Positions 28,256 through 37,320 of a stretch of DNA of 64,000 nt are shown here, piece by piece. This DNA is from Saprospiraceae bacterium (GTDB taxonomy: Bacteria; Bacteroidota; Bacteroidia; Chitinophagales; Saprospiraceae). The stretch lies in NCBI GenBank assembly GCA_016714765.1, contig JADKCF010000047.1:49982-113981 (forward strand). Reading direction: 5' to 3'. A program made the translations under genes and the position numbers. The notes under the pieces were generated by a model. That model did not search any database. It was not told where the DNA came from and saw nothing but the letters and a program-made list of their open reading frames with translations. Position 1 is the stretch's first letter, and each line of letters starts with the position of its first letter.

Positions 28256-28988
28256 GCATCTTCCTTATCGTAGAGTCAATAAGTCGTAACGAAGAGACTA
28301 CATCAGGATGATCCCCATGTACACAGATAGTATCGCACAAAATCTTTCTTGCCTGCCCGCTTACAGTAATGATATACCCCTGAAATAAACTCTGGACTTG
28401 ATTCAAAACATCATTGCTTCCCTGTAATATCGCTCCGGGTACCTCTCTGCTGACCAAATTCAGATCATCATCATAAAGTCTGTCACCAAAGCATTCAAAC
28501 ATGGTTTTTAGACCAGCCTGGCTGGCAGCCAAATGCATTTCAGACTCAAAAGGAGCCATGAGCATCAGGTCTGCAGATATCGATGCTATGGTATCAGCAA
28601 TGACAGCAGCCGTATCTCGATCTTTGCATGCAGTGTTGTACAAAGCGCCATGAACCTTTACATGAGACAAATGACCGCCAAGACTCTCAGTAATCCCTTT
28701 GACAGCACAAATTTGGTACCGAAGACAAGACGACAATTCGGTAGAAGACATTTCCATCCTACGCCTTCCAAAACCCGACAAATCAGGATAGGATGGATGA
28801 GCCCCTATTTGTTTGCCCAATGCAATGGCAGCTCTGATCGTAGATTCTATGGTCAGTGGATCTCCTCCATGAAAACCACATGCAATATTTACTGCATCGA
28901 CAAAAGGTAAAATAGAATTGTCATCACCAGCCTTCAAATTTCCATAAGATTCAGCCAAATCACAATTGAGATGCAAGGGAGGTTTCAT
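28245..28988 (-). CDS. pxpA: 5-oxoprolinase subunit PxpA (LamB/YcsF family)
   Basis: This 247-residue protein begins with the family signature LNCDLAESYGNLKAGDD, where most members have DLNCDLGE. It continues with VNIACGFHGGDP, GAHPSYPDLSGFGRR, HVKVHGALYNTACKD and ICVHGDHPDVV. The conserved Asp and His residues are all in place and the length is normal. It is the catalytic-side partner of PxpB, and the pair heads a short minus-strand operon. Confidence 0.94.
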   Translation of the reverse strand: MKPPLHLNCDLAESYGNLKAGDDNSILPFVDAVNIACGFHGGDPLTIESTIRAAIALGKQIGAHPSYPDLSGFGRRRMEMSSTELSSCLRYQICAVKGITESLGGHLSHVKVHGALYNTACKDRDTAAVIADTIASISADLMLMAPFESEMHLAASQAGLKTMFECFGDRLYDDDLNLVSREVPGAILQGSNDVLNQVQSLFQGYIITVSGQARKILCDTICVHGDHPDVVSSLRLIDSTIRKMHVD

Positions 28989-29141
28989 ACAAAGCTTTTA
29001 ATCGTGTAAATATACAAAAACATAAGAAATCAAAAACCCATTTGACTCATGCAGCTTTTAACATTGATTTTGATATCGATGAACAAAAGAACTCTTCCTT
29101 TAGTTACTTACTATCTAGTAACCATCCAAAAAATATAATTC

Positions 29142-29984
29142 ATGGATATTTTTATAAGAACAAGCTTGTTTTGGGTATTGAGTACTGTCATGCTATACGG
29201 TCAAACGAGTCCTTCATGTTGCCAGGCAAGTTCAATCAAAGCATTTACAGATCTTGCGAATGATATTTCATTTGTGATGACCCATGAAACCCCACTACCC
29301 TACATACTGGAAAATCCTCAAGGAAAAAACATTTCCTTCCCTGTAAGCGGAGACAAAGATGGTCAGGGCTATTATATAGCTGGCAATAAGAAAAATAAAA
29401 AATGGATTTTTGTATTTCAGGAATGGTGGGGCCTCAATGATTATATTCGAATGCAATCTGATTTGCTCCACGCATCTTTTCCTGATGCACACATATTGGC
29501 CTTGGATCTGTATGACGGCAAAGTCGCCACAACCAGAGAAGAAGCTTCCAGTTTGATGCAAGGTGCAAGCAGTGAAAGGATTGAAAAAATAATTACTGCA
29601 GCGAGTGTTTATGCAGGAAAAAAAGCAAAAATAGGAACCATTGGGTGGTGTTTCGGTGGAGCATGGTCCAATAAAGCTGCTATCTTACTGGACAAAAAAG
29701 CAAAGGCCTGCATCATGTATTATGGGATGCCGGTGAAAGATGAAAAGCAGATTCAGGCCATGAAAGCTCCAGTTTTGGGTATTTTCGCAGACCAGGATGG
29801 ATGGATAACGCCCAAAGTTGTGGCAGAATTTAAGGCAATGATGCAGAAAAATAAAAAATCGGTAGATATCTACGGATATAACGCAGAACATGCTTTTGCA
29901 AATCCAAGTAATCCAAAGTATCATAAAGAATTTTCCGATGATGCCTGGAATAAATCTATCTTATTTTTAAAGAAAAATCTCTGA
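29142..29984 (+). CDS. Exported dienelactone-hydrolase family protein
   Basis: This 280-residue alpha/beta hydrolase has an N-terminal signal-like segment (about 1-21, ending LYGQ). The nucleophile elbow is GWCFGG (Cys in place of Ser, as in dienelactone hydrolases), with a catalytic Asp in FADQDGW and His in AEHAFANP. FQEWWGLNDYIR and ALDLYDGK are further family landmarks. The natural substrate of such exported members is generally unknown. It lies 22 bases upstream of bshC and may share its transcript. Confidence 0.85.
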   Translation: MDIFIRTSLFWVLSTVMLYGQTSPSCCQASSIKAFTDLANDISFVMTHETPLPYILENPQGKNISFPVSGDKDGQGYYIAGNKKNKKWIFVFQEWWGLNDYIRMQSDLLHASFPDAHILALDLYDGKVATTREEASSLMQGASSERIEKIITAASVYAGKKAKIGTIGWCFGGAWSNKAAILLDKKAKACIMYYGMPVKDEKQIQAMKAPVLGIFADQDGWITPKVVAEFKAMMQKNKKSVDIYGYNAEHAFANPSNPKYHKEFSDDAWNKSILFLKKNL

Positions 29985-30006
29985 CCAACACTTAAGTAAA
30001 AGTCAC

Positions 30007-31596
30007 ATGCAGATTTCAAAAATCCCATTCGATAAGATTCTTTCATTATCCTTTAAAGATATATTTTATCAGACAAAGAGTGAAAAATTAAATGATTTTT
30101 ATGCTTTCAGTCCGGATATGGAAGGAATTGAGTCTGCATTGTCAGCAAGAAAAAAATATCCCGTGGACCGCTCATTACTGGTCAGTAGGATTTCAGAGCA
30201 TTATCAGGCTACAATTACTTCAGAAAAACAGCTTCAAAACATCAACAAACTAGGTGATGAGAACACATTTACCATAGTGACGGCTCATCAGCCTGCTTTG
30301 CTGGGAGGTCCTGCATACTATTTTTATAAAATTTGCTCAGTCATAAATCTGGCTACAAAACTGAACGAGAAATACGCAAATTATCATTTTGTTCCTGTAT
30401 TTGTCAGCGGTGCAGAAGACCATGACTTTGATGAAGTAAAATCTTTACATGTATTCGGAAAGATAGTGACGTGGGAAAGTACAGAGCATGGTCCCGTAGG
30501 ACGCTTCAGTAAAGATGGCCTGGAACAAGTGATCAGTAGATTGGCTGAGATTTTAGGGCCCTCAGAGCAAGCAACAGGATTGATGGAGGTATTTTCAAAA
30601 GCCTTGGCCTCCTCCAAAAATTACAATGAGTTTGTTTTTAATTGGATCAATGAACTCTTCGGAAAATATGGATTATTGGTCATCAACATGGATGATGCAG
30701 AACTCAAGAAGGCTTTTATACCCCATATGGAGAAAGAAATCCTCCATAGAACCAGTGAGACTTTAGTCAATCATACTCAGAAAGAGTTACTTGTTCACGG
30801 ATTTAAACCACAAGCATTTGCAAGAGATATCAATCTGTTTTATATGACATCTCAATCCCGTGAAAGGCTTTATTACGAAGATGGTGTTTATAAAGTAAAT
30901 AATCGGGAAATGCATTTTTCAGAGAACGAGTTGATAGCAGAGCTCAGACAGTATCCAGAACGATTTAGCCCCAATGTGGTCTTGCGCCCTATGTATCAGG
31001 AAGCCATCTTACCCAATATCGTCTATGTAGGAGGAGGAGGCGAGGTCTCATATTGGCTGGAACGGAAAGCACAATTCGAAGCATTTGGAGTGTTTTATCC
31101 CGTCATACTTAGGAGGAATTCTGTAATGATGGTGCCGAAATATGTACAAAAAATGATGGAAAAGCACCACATCTCAGAGGCAGACTTACTGCTGGATGAA
31201 GATAAACTCATACTTTCATATCTGGAAAAAGCAACAGAATCTGAATTTCACCTCAGCACAGAGATCAAAGAAATACAACACGTTTTCGAACACATCAGCA
31301 AGAAAGCAAAAGCCATAGACCTGACCTTAGAAAATTTTGTCAACGGCGAGAGCCATAAGATGGTTAAAGCTGTGGAGAACATTGAAGCAAAACTCAGAAA
31401 ATCTTTGAAACATAAAGAAGAAACTAATATTCAGCAGGTAAAAACCCTCAGATCAAAATTGTTTCCCGCTCATGGTTTGCAAGAACGAACCGACAGCTTT
31501 TTACAATATTTAGTCAGTGAAGACAAATCTCTGCTGGACACATTGACAAAAATCCTTGACCCCCTCGATAAAACATTTTTATTCGTTTATCTCTAA
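30007..31596 (+). CDS. bshC: Putative cysteine ligase BshC of bacillithiol biosynthesis
   Basis: The length, 529 residues, is normal for the family. Landmarks are TAHQPALLGGPAYYFYKI (near 98-115), VPVFVSGAEDHDFDEVKSL (near 130), FSPNVVLRPMYQEAILPN and YVGGGGEVSYWLE. BshC adds cysteine to glucosaminyl-malate to make bacillithiol, the low-molecular-weight thiol of Firmicutes and many Bacteroidota. A predicted coiled coil lies near residues 380-480. The 3' end overlaps the convergent accD by 18 bases. BshA and BshB are not in the window. Confidence 0.95.
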   Translation: MQISKIPFDKILSLSFKDIFYQTKSEKLNDFYAFSPDMEGIESALSARKKYPVDRSLLVSRISEHYQATITSEKQLQNINKLGDENTFTIVTAHQPALLGGPAYYFYKICSVINLATKLNEKYANYHFVPVFVSGAEDHDFDEVKSLHVFGKIVTWESTEHGPVGRFSKDGLEQVISRLAEILGPSEQATGLMEVFSKALASSKNYNEFVFNWINELFGKYGLLVINMDDAELKKAFIPHMEKEILHRTSETLVNHTQKELLVHGFKPQAFARDINLFYMTSQSRERLYYEDGVYKVNNREMHFSENELIAELRQYPERFSPNVVLRPMYQEAILPNIVYVGGGGEVSYWLERKAQFEAFGVFYPVILRRNSVMMVPKYVQKMMEKHHISEADLLLDEDKLILSYLEKATESEFHLSTEIKEIQHVFEHISKKAKAIDLTLENFVNGESHKMVKAVENIEAKLRKSLKHKEETNIQQVKTLRSKLFPAHGLQERTDSFLQYLVSEDKSLLDTLTKILDPLDKTFLFVYL

Positions 31597-32458
31597 ACTA
31601 TCAGAATCTGATTTTTTGATATCAAGGCAACTCAGCAAATCTGTAAGTTTGTTTTTGAGGTCTTTTCTGTGTACAATAAAATCGAGAAATCCGTGCTCCA
31701 GCAAATATTCTGAAGTTTGGAATCCTTCCGGAAGATCTCTTTTTTATGGTTTCTTTGATGACTCTGGGGCCTGCAAATCCAATCAGAGCTTCGGGTTCTG
31801 CAAAATTGATATCACCCAACATGGCATAAGAAGCCGTAACTCCACCTGTGGTAGGGTCGGTCATAAATGAAAAATAGGGAATTCTTTTTTTGGCCAGCAA
31901 AGTGAGTTTTGCAGAGGTTTTTGCCATTTGCATCAGCGAAAATGCAGATTCCATCATCCTGGCTCCTCCTGATTTGGAAATGATCATCAAAGGCATCTTG
32001 TGCTCCAGACAATAATCGATGGCTCTGGATATCTTTTCGCCTACCACTGACCCCATGGAACCACCAATAAAGCCAAAGTCCATACATGCTATCACCAATG
32101 GATACTTGTTTACTTTACCCGATGCCACCGACATAGAGTCTTTCAGATTGGTTTTTTTATATGCTTCTGTCAGACGGTCTTCGTATGATTTGATATCTTT
32201 AAAGTCCAGCATATCCACGGATACAATTTCGTCAAAATGTCTGGTATATTTACCATCAAAAATCATATCAAAATAGTCTGTTGAACTTACCCGTGTGTGG
32301 TAATCACATTTAGGGCAAATGTAAAGGTTCTCTCTCAAGTCCTTGACAGTAGTCATCTCCCCACAACGAACACATTTGTGCCAAAGACCGTCAGGAGTCT
32401 CCTTTTTATTTTTTGTGGCCGTCTGAATACCTTCTTTGAGTCGCTTAAACCAGCTCAT
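31579..32458 (-). CDS. accD: Acetyl-CoA carboxylase carboxyltransferase subunit beta (frameshift near C-terminus)
   Basis: An N-terminal zinc ribbon (CVRC and CPKC) is followed by the carboxyltransferase core (GFIGGSMGSVVGEK, SGGARMMES, TDPTTGGVTASYAMLGD, IGFAGPRVIKETI). The frame breaks in an A/T tract near 31740. The next frame continues DLPEGFQTSEYLLEHGFLDF and ends at 31579, giving about 292 residues, the usual length. AccD is the beta half of the carboxyltransferase that makes malonyl-CoA for fatty acid synthesis. The break is almost certainly a sequence error, since the gene is essential. Confidence 0.94.
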
Positions 32459-32509
32459 GATAATACTGTTTAAAGTACAATGTGTCAGTTAGGATTTACT
32501 AACGAGGTA

Positions 32510-32517
32510 CAAAAATA
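32510..32517 (-). promoter_or_regulatory. -7 box for accD
   Basis: The minus strand reads TATTTTTG, a full TAnnTTTG match, followed by TACC. It lies 52 bases upstream of the accD start codon. No -33 element is visible. Confidence 0.5.
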
Positions 32518-32674
32518 GAAATATAGACACTCCGTAGGTAATCATTTATTGGTTTTTATCATATAAATAATTAACACATTTATAAATTATTCATTTACAT
32601 ATTAAAACAAATTATAAAATAATTTAATATTTAAAAATGCTTTTAAACACCTTATCAAGTCCATAGCCTTTAAA

Positions 32675-35272
32675 CTATCTTACTATGACTAGTTTGGATA
32701 CGTACTTCACTTGATTGTAACGTAATTCTATGATGTAACTCCCCGGAGAAAATGCAGATACATCCAAAGAAGTAAAATTGTCTGTCAATTTACCGTTTTT
32801 AATCTTCGTCCCGGTAGAAGTGCAGATAACAAACTCATTTTCAGCGTTGAGTCCATCAGGCATCTGAATACTTATAATGTCAGAAGCAGGGTTGGGCGAC
32901 ACATTAAGCTCATTTATTCTGAGATCTGATGTAAATACTGCATTGTCAAAAACAGCTACCAACGTGTCGACACCACTTATTTGTGATTTTGTCAACGTGG
33001 CTGAGGCCTGATCAAAAAGAGTATTTCCAGATTTGCTTCTCCAATATAAAAACTTGGCACTCCCTGTTGGAATGACCTCTATTTCATTGGTCATCAGCCC
33101 AAAGTACTTTCCCGACCAAGGCAAATTTTTATGCACCAAAGTATTCAGCCTGATGTCCCCTTCACCTGGAGGATCTGTCACTAAAGTTATAAGATGTGGC
33201 CCTGACAGATCGTAACAATCCATCAAACCATTTGAAATCCTGTCGCATCTCAGAGAAACAAAATCACGCAAGTCAGAAATATTGCTTTCCCATTCGGACA
33301 TCGATCCACCCCACCTCATAATATGTCTGGGCATTTCTGGTCTGATGATAGCTGTAAGGCTGTCAAGAGTTGCCATCATATTATCACAACTAAAAGCGAC
33401 ATTGAGCATATCTGCATACCTTGACAGGGATAAGTTTCTGAATGACATGTTTTCATTAAATAATTTCAGGAATATTTTTTCATGTTTTCCCAGATCAGGA
33501 TAAATTTCAAAAGTATCTCCTTCATAATAAACCCATTCGCCATTGAAGAAAAAAGAATCTGCCCCAAATTCTATCAAGGTCGTATCCACAGGAAAAAACT
33601 CGTCCATGTACAAACTTATTTCATCAAGGTCACAAGCTTTGGCATCAGGTGAAATATCCGGAACTCCCGAATAGTTTATATAATAATCAAAAGTGGCGTC
33701 ATTGTCCCACATCACAAAGCCCCATTTTTTATGAGACCCTTCCGGATTCAGTCCTCTCCACCATCCGGTATTGTAATTGAGCCAATCAGATGAAACTACA
33801 CTCAGATTGGCAATCATATAATCCATTAGACTAACGACATCCAACTGTTGGGTGATTTCATTGTAAATTGCAGGTTTTGTGACATCCTCAGATAATACTT
33901 TATCCCTGAATTTGATCCAGTCTTGTATTGCTTTTTCTCCGCCATATTCTGCCCATGATTGTCCCCATGTTTTTAAAAATTGTAAGTCATACTTGTCCTG
34001 CTTATGTGTAAATTCTGTGTAGTCGTGGTCATCAGGTTTTTCGCGTATGGTATAGACACCCCAGTACTGACCATTCAAGTAAAGCAAGACCCTCTCTAAT
34101 GCCCGCACATCCATATGCATCCCTGATTGCTGAACCAGTGTATGTACAAATTCATCCCGTATATGCGCACTACCTTCATGGTCTTCATCACCCACTGAAG
34201 GATAGTTGTCATCTCCTGACGCTCTTAAAATGATGCGCTGATAGTTTTCTCGTTCAGTATAGTTGAACAGTTTTTGCTTTATACCGGAACTGTACCCCAT
34301 CTCATCTCTGCTTATCCAGTCCAGACTTCTTTGATCATTGATCCAGCTGTCCTGTCCGTGACTATCGAGTTCTCCGTATGACGTAGAGGTTCTAAGCCCA
34401 TTTTTATCATAAACTTCAATCGATCCCACAGGTTTAAGATCTCTGTTTCCCTCAGCAAGGTTGATACCGTCAGGTCCTGCACCAATAGAGATAACTGGAA
34501 GCGTAGATGCTGGTTCATTTATAAAAAAAGAGGAAAAATCTACAAAACCGGGTAATATATTGGGCAGAGATGAAAAACATCTGACAATAAGTACTGCAGA
34601 CTGCCTTATGGTAAGCAATGCAGGCAAAACAGGTGCCATTTCATCAGGTATTGACCCATCCAGAGTAAACCGTATGGTAAAGCCGGGGACTGATTGCACA
34701 ATGACATTTGTGGAGTCTTTGTAAAACCCTGCCTGCGTAACAATCTTTGGTGTGGGACTATATGATTGGTAATTTTCAGAATCGTTATTGGTCCATCCTG
34801 GAGTTGGAAAAGGAGTGATACGCCAGTTATTACTTCCATCATCTACCTTGGAAAATGAGTGACCCAGCTGTGTAAATCCCATTTTTACAGATTCAACAAT
34901 GTTGCCGTTCGGGTTGGAAATAACAATATACTCATCATCATTAGACTGTGTAAATTTAAAATTTGTGTGATTGTGGTCGTCTTTAGCCTCATCTCTTCCT
35001 GATGCCCAAACCACAAGGTAACTTTTGCCGGAGATAATTGTGCCCGCCTTGATTTTCCATTTTTCTGGTTTGGATACCTTGTCAGACAAAAACCAGCCAC
35101 CCAGGTTCACTGCATCATCAGACGCATTATATATTTCTATCCAGTCTTCATATCTACCATAGTTATCCGTAAAAGTTCGCAGGTTACTGGCCGAATATTC
35201 GTTGATGAGTATTTGACCGAAAACCCCTTTAGATAAAAACAGAACCCATAAACTAAAATAAAAATGTTTCAT
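32675..35272 (-). CDS. Secreted lamin-tail/CotH-like protein with T9SS sorting domain
   Basis: The frame is open from 35344, but I choose the ATG at 35272, which opens a proper signal peptide (MKHFYFSLWVLFLSKGVFGQ); the product is 865 residues. It has a lamin-tail domain (about 22-140: LINEYSASN, WIEIYNASDDAVNLGGWFLSD), a chitobiase-C-like segment (IRFTLDGSIP) and a CotH-kinase-like region (about 300-560: SHGQDSWIND, IILRASGDDNY, YLNGQYWGVYTIREK, WGFVMWDNDATF). A short beta domain and a type IX C-terminal sorting domain (VSPNPASDIISIQMPDG to the end) follow. It is an extracellular or surface protein; the kinase activity of bacterial members is not established. It stands alone on the minus strand. 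Confidence 0.85.
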   Translation of the reverse strand: MKHFYFSLWVLFLSKGVFGQILINEYSASNLRTFTDNYGRYEDWIEIYNASDDAVNLGGWFLSDKVSKPEKWKIKAGTIISGKSYLVVWASGRDEAKDDHNHTNFKFTQSNDDEYIVISNPNGNIVESVKMGFTQLGHSFSKVDDGSNNWRITPFPTPGWTNNDSENYQSYSPTPKIVTQAGFYKDSTNVIVQSVPGFTIRFTLDGSIPDEMAPVLPALLTIRQSAVLIVRCFSSLPNILPGFVDFSSFFINEPASTLPVISIGAGPDGINLAEGNRDLKPVGSIEVYDKNGLRTSTSYGELDSHGQDSWINDQRSLDWISRDEMGYSSGIKQKLFNYTERENYQRIILRASGDDNYPSVGDEDHEGSAHIRDEFVHTLVQQSGMHMDVRALERVLLYLNGQYWGVYTIREKPDDHDYTEFTHKQDKYDLQFLKTWGQSWAEYGGEKAIQDWIKFRDKVLSEDVTKPAIYNEITQQLDVVSLMDYMIANLSVVSSDWLNYNTGWWRGLNPEGSHKKWGFVMWDNDATFDYYINYSGVPDISPDAKACDLDEISLYMDEFFPVDTTLIEFGADSFFFNGEWVYYEGDTFEIYPDLGKHEKIFLKLFNENMSFRNLSLSRYADMLNVAFSCDNMMATLDSLTAIIRPEMPRHIMRWGGSMSEWESNISDLRDFVSLRCDRISNGLMDCYDLSGPHLITLVTDPPGEGDIRLNTLVHKNLPWSGKYFGLMTNEIEVIPTGSAKFLYWRSKSGNTLFDQASATLTKSQISGVDTLVAVFDNAVFTSDLRINELNVSPNPASDIISIQMPDGLNAENEFVICTSTGTKIKNGKLTDNFTSLDVSAFSPGSYIIELRYNQVKYVSKLVIVR

Positions 35273-35416
35273 AAACTGCCTTGTTTTAAACATGACAAAG
35301 CTAACAGGATAATGGCAAACCACCAAAATAATTAATTTATTCATAAAAAAACATCATTAATTGTATTTTTTATGACATTTGTGTCTCATTAACAAACACA
35401 AAATATAAATCCATCT

Positions 35417-36235
35417 ATGTCTGTAGCTAAACGCGAAATTAAGAGGATAACTACTCATGTGCTTCAGGCCATGAAAGATCAGGGTGAAAAAATATCCATG
35501 CTGACAGCTTATGATTTTAGCATGGCAAAAATTCTTGATGCAGCAGGTATCGATATTTTATTGGTAGGTGACTCAGCTTCCAACGTTATGGCAGGTCACG
35601 AGACTACGCTGCCCATTACCCTTGAACAGATGATCTACCATGCGCAATCTGTCATCAGAGCTGTAGATAGAGCATTTGTGGTTGTCGACCTTCCATTTGG
35701 TTCTTATCAAGGCAACAGTACCAAAGCTTTAAATTCAGCGATTGCCATAATGAAGGAATCCGGCGCCCATGCGGTAAAGCTGGAAGGTGGTGCCGAAATC
35801 GAAGAATCTGTCCGCCGTATCTTGTCAGCGGGGGTTCCAGTGATGGGCCACTTGGGTTTGACGCCACAAAGTATTTATAAATTCGGTACATATTCGGTCA
35901 GAGCCAAGGAAGAAGCAGAAGCTCAAAAACTATTGGAAGACGCAAAGCTATTGGAAGAAATAGGCTGTTTTGCCATTGTTCTGGAGAAAATACCAGCAGA
36001 ATTAGGCGCAAAAGTAGCCAAAGAGGTTCGTATCCCGATCATAGGCATAGGCGCTGGTAATGGGACTGATGGGCAAGTGCTTGTGGTCCACGATGTCTTA
36101 GGGATTACAAAGGATTTTAATCCCAGATTTCTAAGAAGGTACCTCAATCTTTTTGACACAATCAAAACCGCAGTAGAATCTTATATTACAGACGTAAAAT
36201 CTGGCAGTTTCCCTAGTGAGGAAGAGCAATATTAA
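35417..36235 (+). CDS. panB: 3-methyl-2-oxobutanoate hydroxymethyltransferase
   Basis: The protein has 272 residues, as is usual for PanB. Motifs include ISMLTAYDFSMAKILDAAGI, LLVGDSASNVMAGHETTLPI, VVDLPFGSY, AVKLEGG, PVMGHLGLTPQS and IIGIGAGNGTDGQVLVVHD. The metal-binding Asp residues and the catalytic Glu are present. PanB adds a hydroxymethyl group from methylene-tetrahydrofolate to ketoisovalerate, the first step of pantothenate and CoA synthesis. mltG follows after 20 bases, possibly in the same transcript. Confidence 0.96.
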   Translation: MSVAKREIKRITTHVLQAMKDQGEKISMLTAYDFSMAKILDAAGIDILLVGDSASNVMAGHETTLPITLEQMIYHAQSVIRAVDRAFVVVDLPFGSYQGNSTKALNSAIAIMKESGAHAVKLEGGAEIEESVRRILSAGVPVMGHLGLTPQSIYKFGTYSVRAKEEAEAQKLLEDAKLLEEIGCFAIVLEKIPAELGAKVAKEVRIPIIGIGAGNGTDGQVLVVHDVLGITKDFNPRFLRRYLNLFDTIKTAVESYITDVKSGSFPSEEEQY

Positions 36236-36255
36236 TTCAATTTATCCTTAGTAAT

Positions 36256-37284
36256 ATGTCCAAAAAAATAAAAATTGGCCTTGTGTCCTTATTAGTAGCC
36301 GGTGCTCTGGGTTATTTCTTTATAGGTCGTGCCCTATGGGGTTCAAATGTAAATATTCCCGCTGAGGAAAAAGACATTTTTATACCCTCTAATTCATCTT
36401 TTGAAGACGTCGTCAGGATATTGAACGATTCGAGCCTGCTGGTGAGTGAGTCATCATTCAGAACCGTAGCAGGTCTCATGAGATACAACAAAGATAAGGT
36501 GCCTGCAGGAAAATATACTATTAAAAAAGGTATGTCCAATCGGGATCTGATCACTAAAATAAGGTCAGGAGATCAGGATCCTCAAAAAGTAGTAATCAAT
36601 AACATCAGGCTGCTTAGTGATCTTGCTGGCAAGGCTTCCAGGTATTTTGAAACAGACTCTCTGACATTTTTGTCCTATTTGTCAAGACCCGAAACAGCAT
36701 CTGAATATGGGTTTAATCTTGATAATTTTATGACAATGTTTATTCCGAATACGTATGAAATGTTTTGGACCAGCACTCCTGATAAATTCGTCATGAGAAT
36801 GAAGAAAGAATACGATCAATTCTGGACACCCGAAAATATAGAAAAAATAAAGAAACACAATCTGGATAAAACACAGGCGTACATCGTAGCTTCGATAGTA
36901 GAGAAGGAGAGCAATTATGACCCAGAGAGACCGACCATAGCCGGTGTGTACTTAAACAGGTTGAAAACTGGCGAAAAACTACAGGCCGACCCAACAGTAG
37001 TATTTTCTACAGGTGATTTTAATATACAAAGGGTATTATATTCACATCTGGAAATAGACTCACCTTATAATACGTATAAGTATGCTGGTTTGCCCCCGGG
37101 GCCCATTTGTATGCCTTCTCTAGCTAGCCTGGAAGCCGTTATCAATGCCGAAAATCATGAGTATATGTTCTTTTGTGCCAAAGCTGACAACAGTGGTGTT
37201 CATGTTTTTGCAAAAGACTATGCTGATCACCAAAAAAATGCTGCTGCATTTGCTAAATGGATGAACAGCCTTAATATTAAATAG
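36256..37284 (+). CDS. mltG: Endolytic peptidoglycan transglycosylase MltG
   Basis: This 342-residue protein has one N-terminal membrane helix (about 5-24), a LysM-like region (about 35-110) and the catalytic YceG domain. The domain carries the active-site Glu in VASIVEKESNYD, followed by AGVYLNRLKTGEKLQADPTV and YNTYKYAGLPPGPICMPS. MltG cuts nascent glycan strands in the inner membrane and so helps set their length. It is complete and of normal size. Confidence 0.95.
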   Translation: MSKKIKIGLVSLLVAGALGYFFIGRALWGSNVNIPAEEKDIFIPSNSSFEDVVRILNDSSLLVSESSFRTVAGLMRYNKDKVPAGKYTIKKGMSNRDLITKIRSGDQDPQKVVINNIRLLSDLAGKASRYFETDSLTFLSYLSRPETASEYGFNLDNFMTMFIPNTYEMFWTSTPDKFVMRMKKEYDQFWTPENIEKIKKHNLDKTQAYIVASIVEKESNYDPERPTIAGVYLNRLKTGEKLQADPTVVFSTGDFNIQRVLYSHLEIDSPYNTYKYAGLPPGPICMPSLASLEAVINAENHEYMFFCAKADNSGVHVFAKDYADHQKNAAAFAKWMNSLNIK

Positions 37285-37320
37285 ACCTTTAGAAATACTA
37301 CATCGCGGTCATCAAGGATG

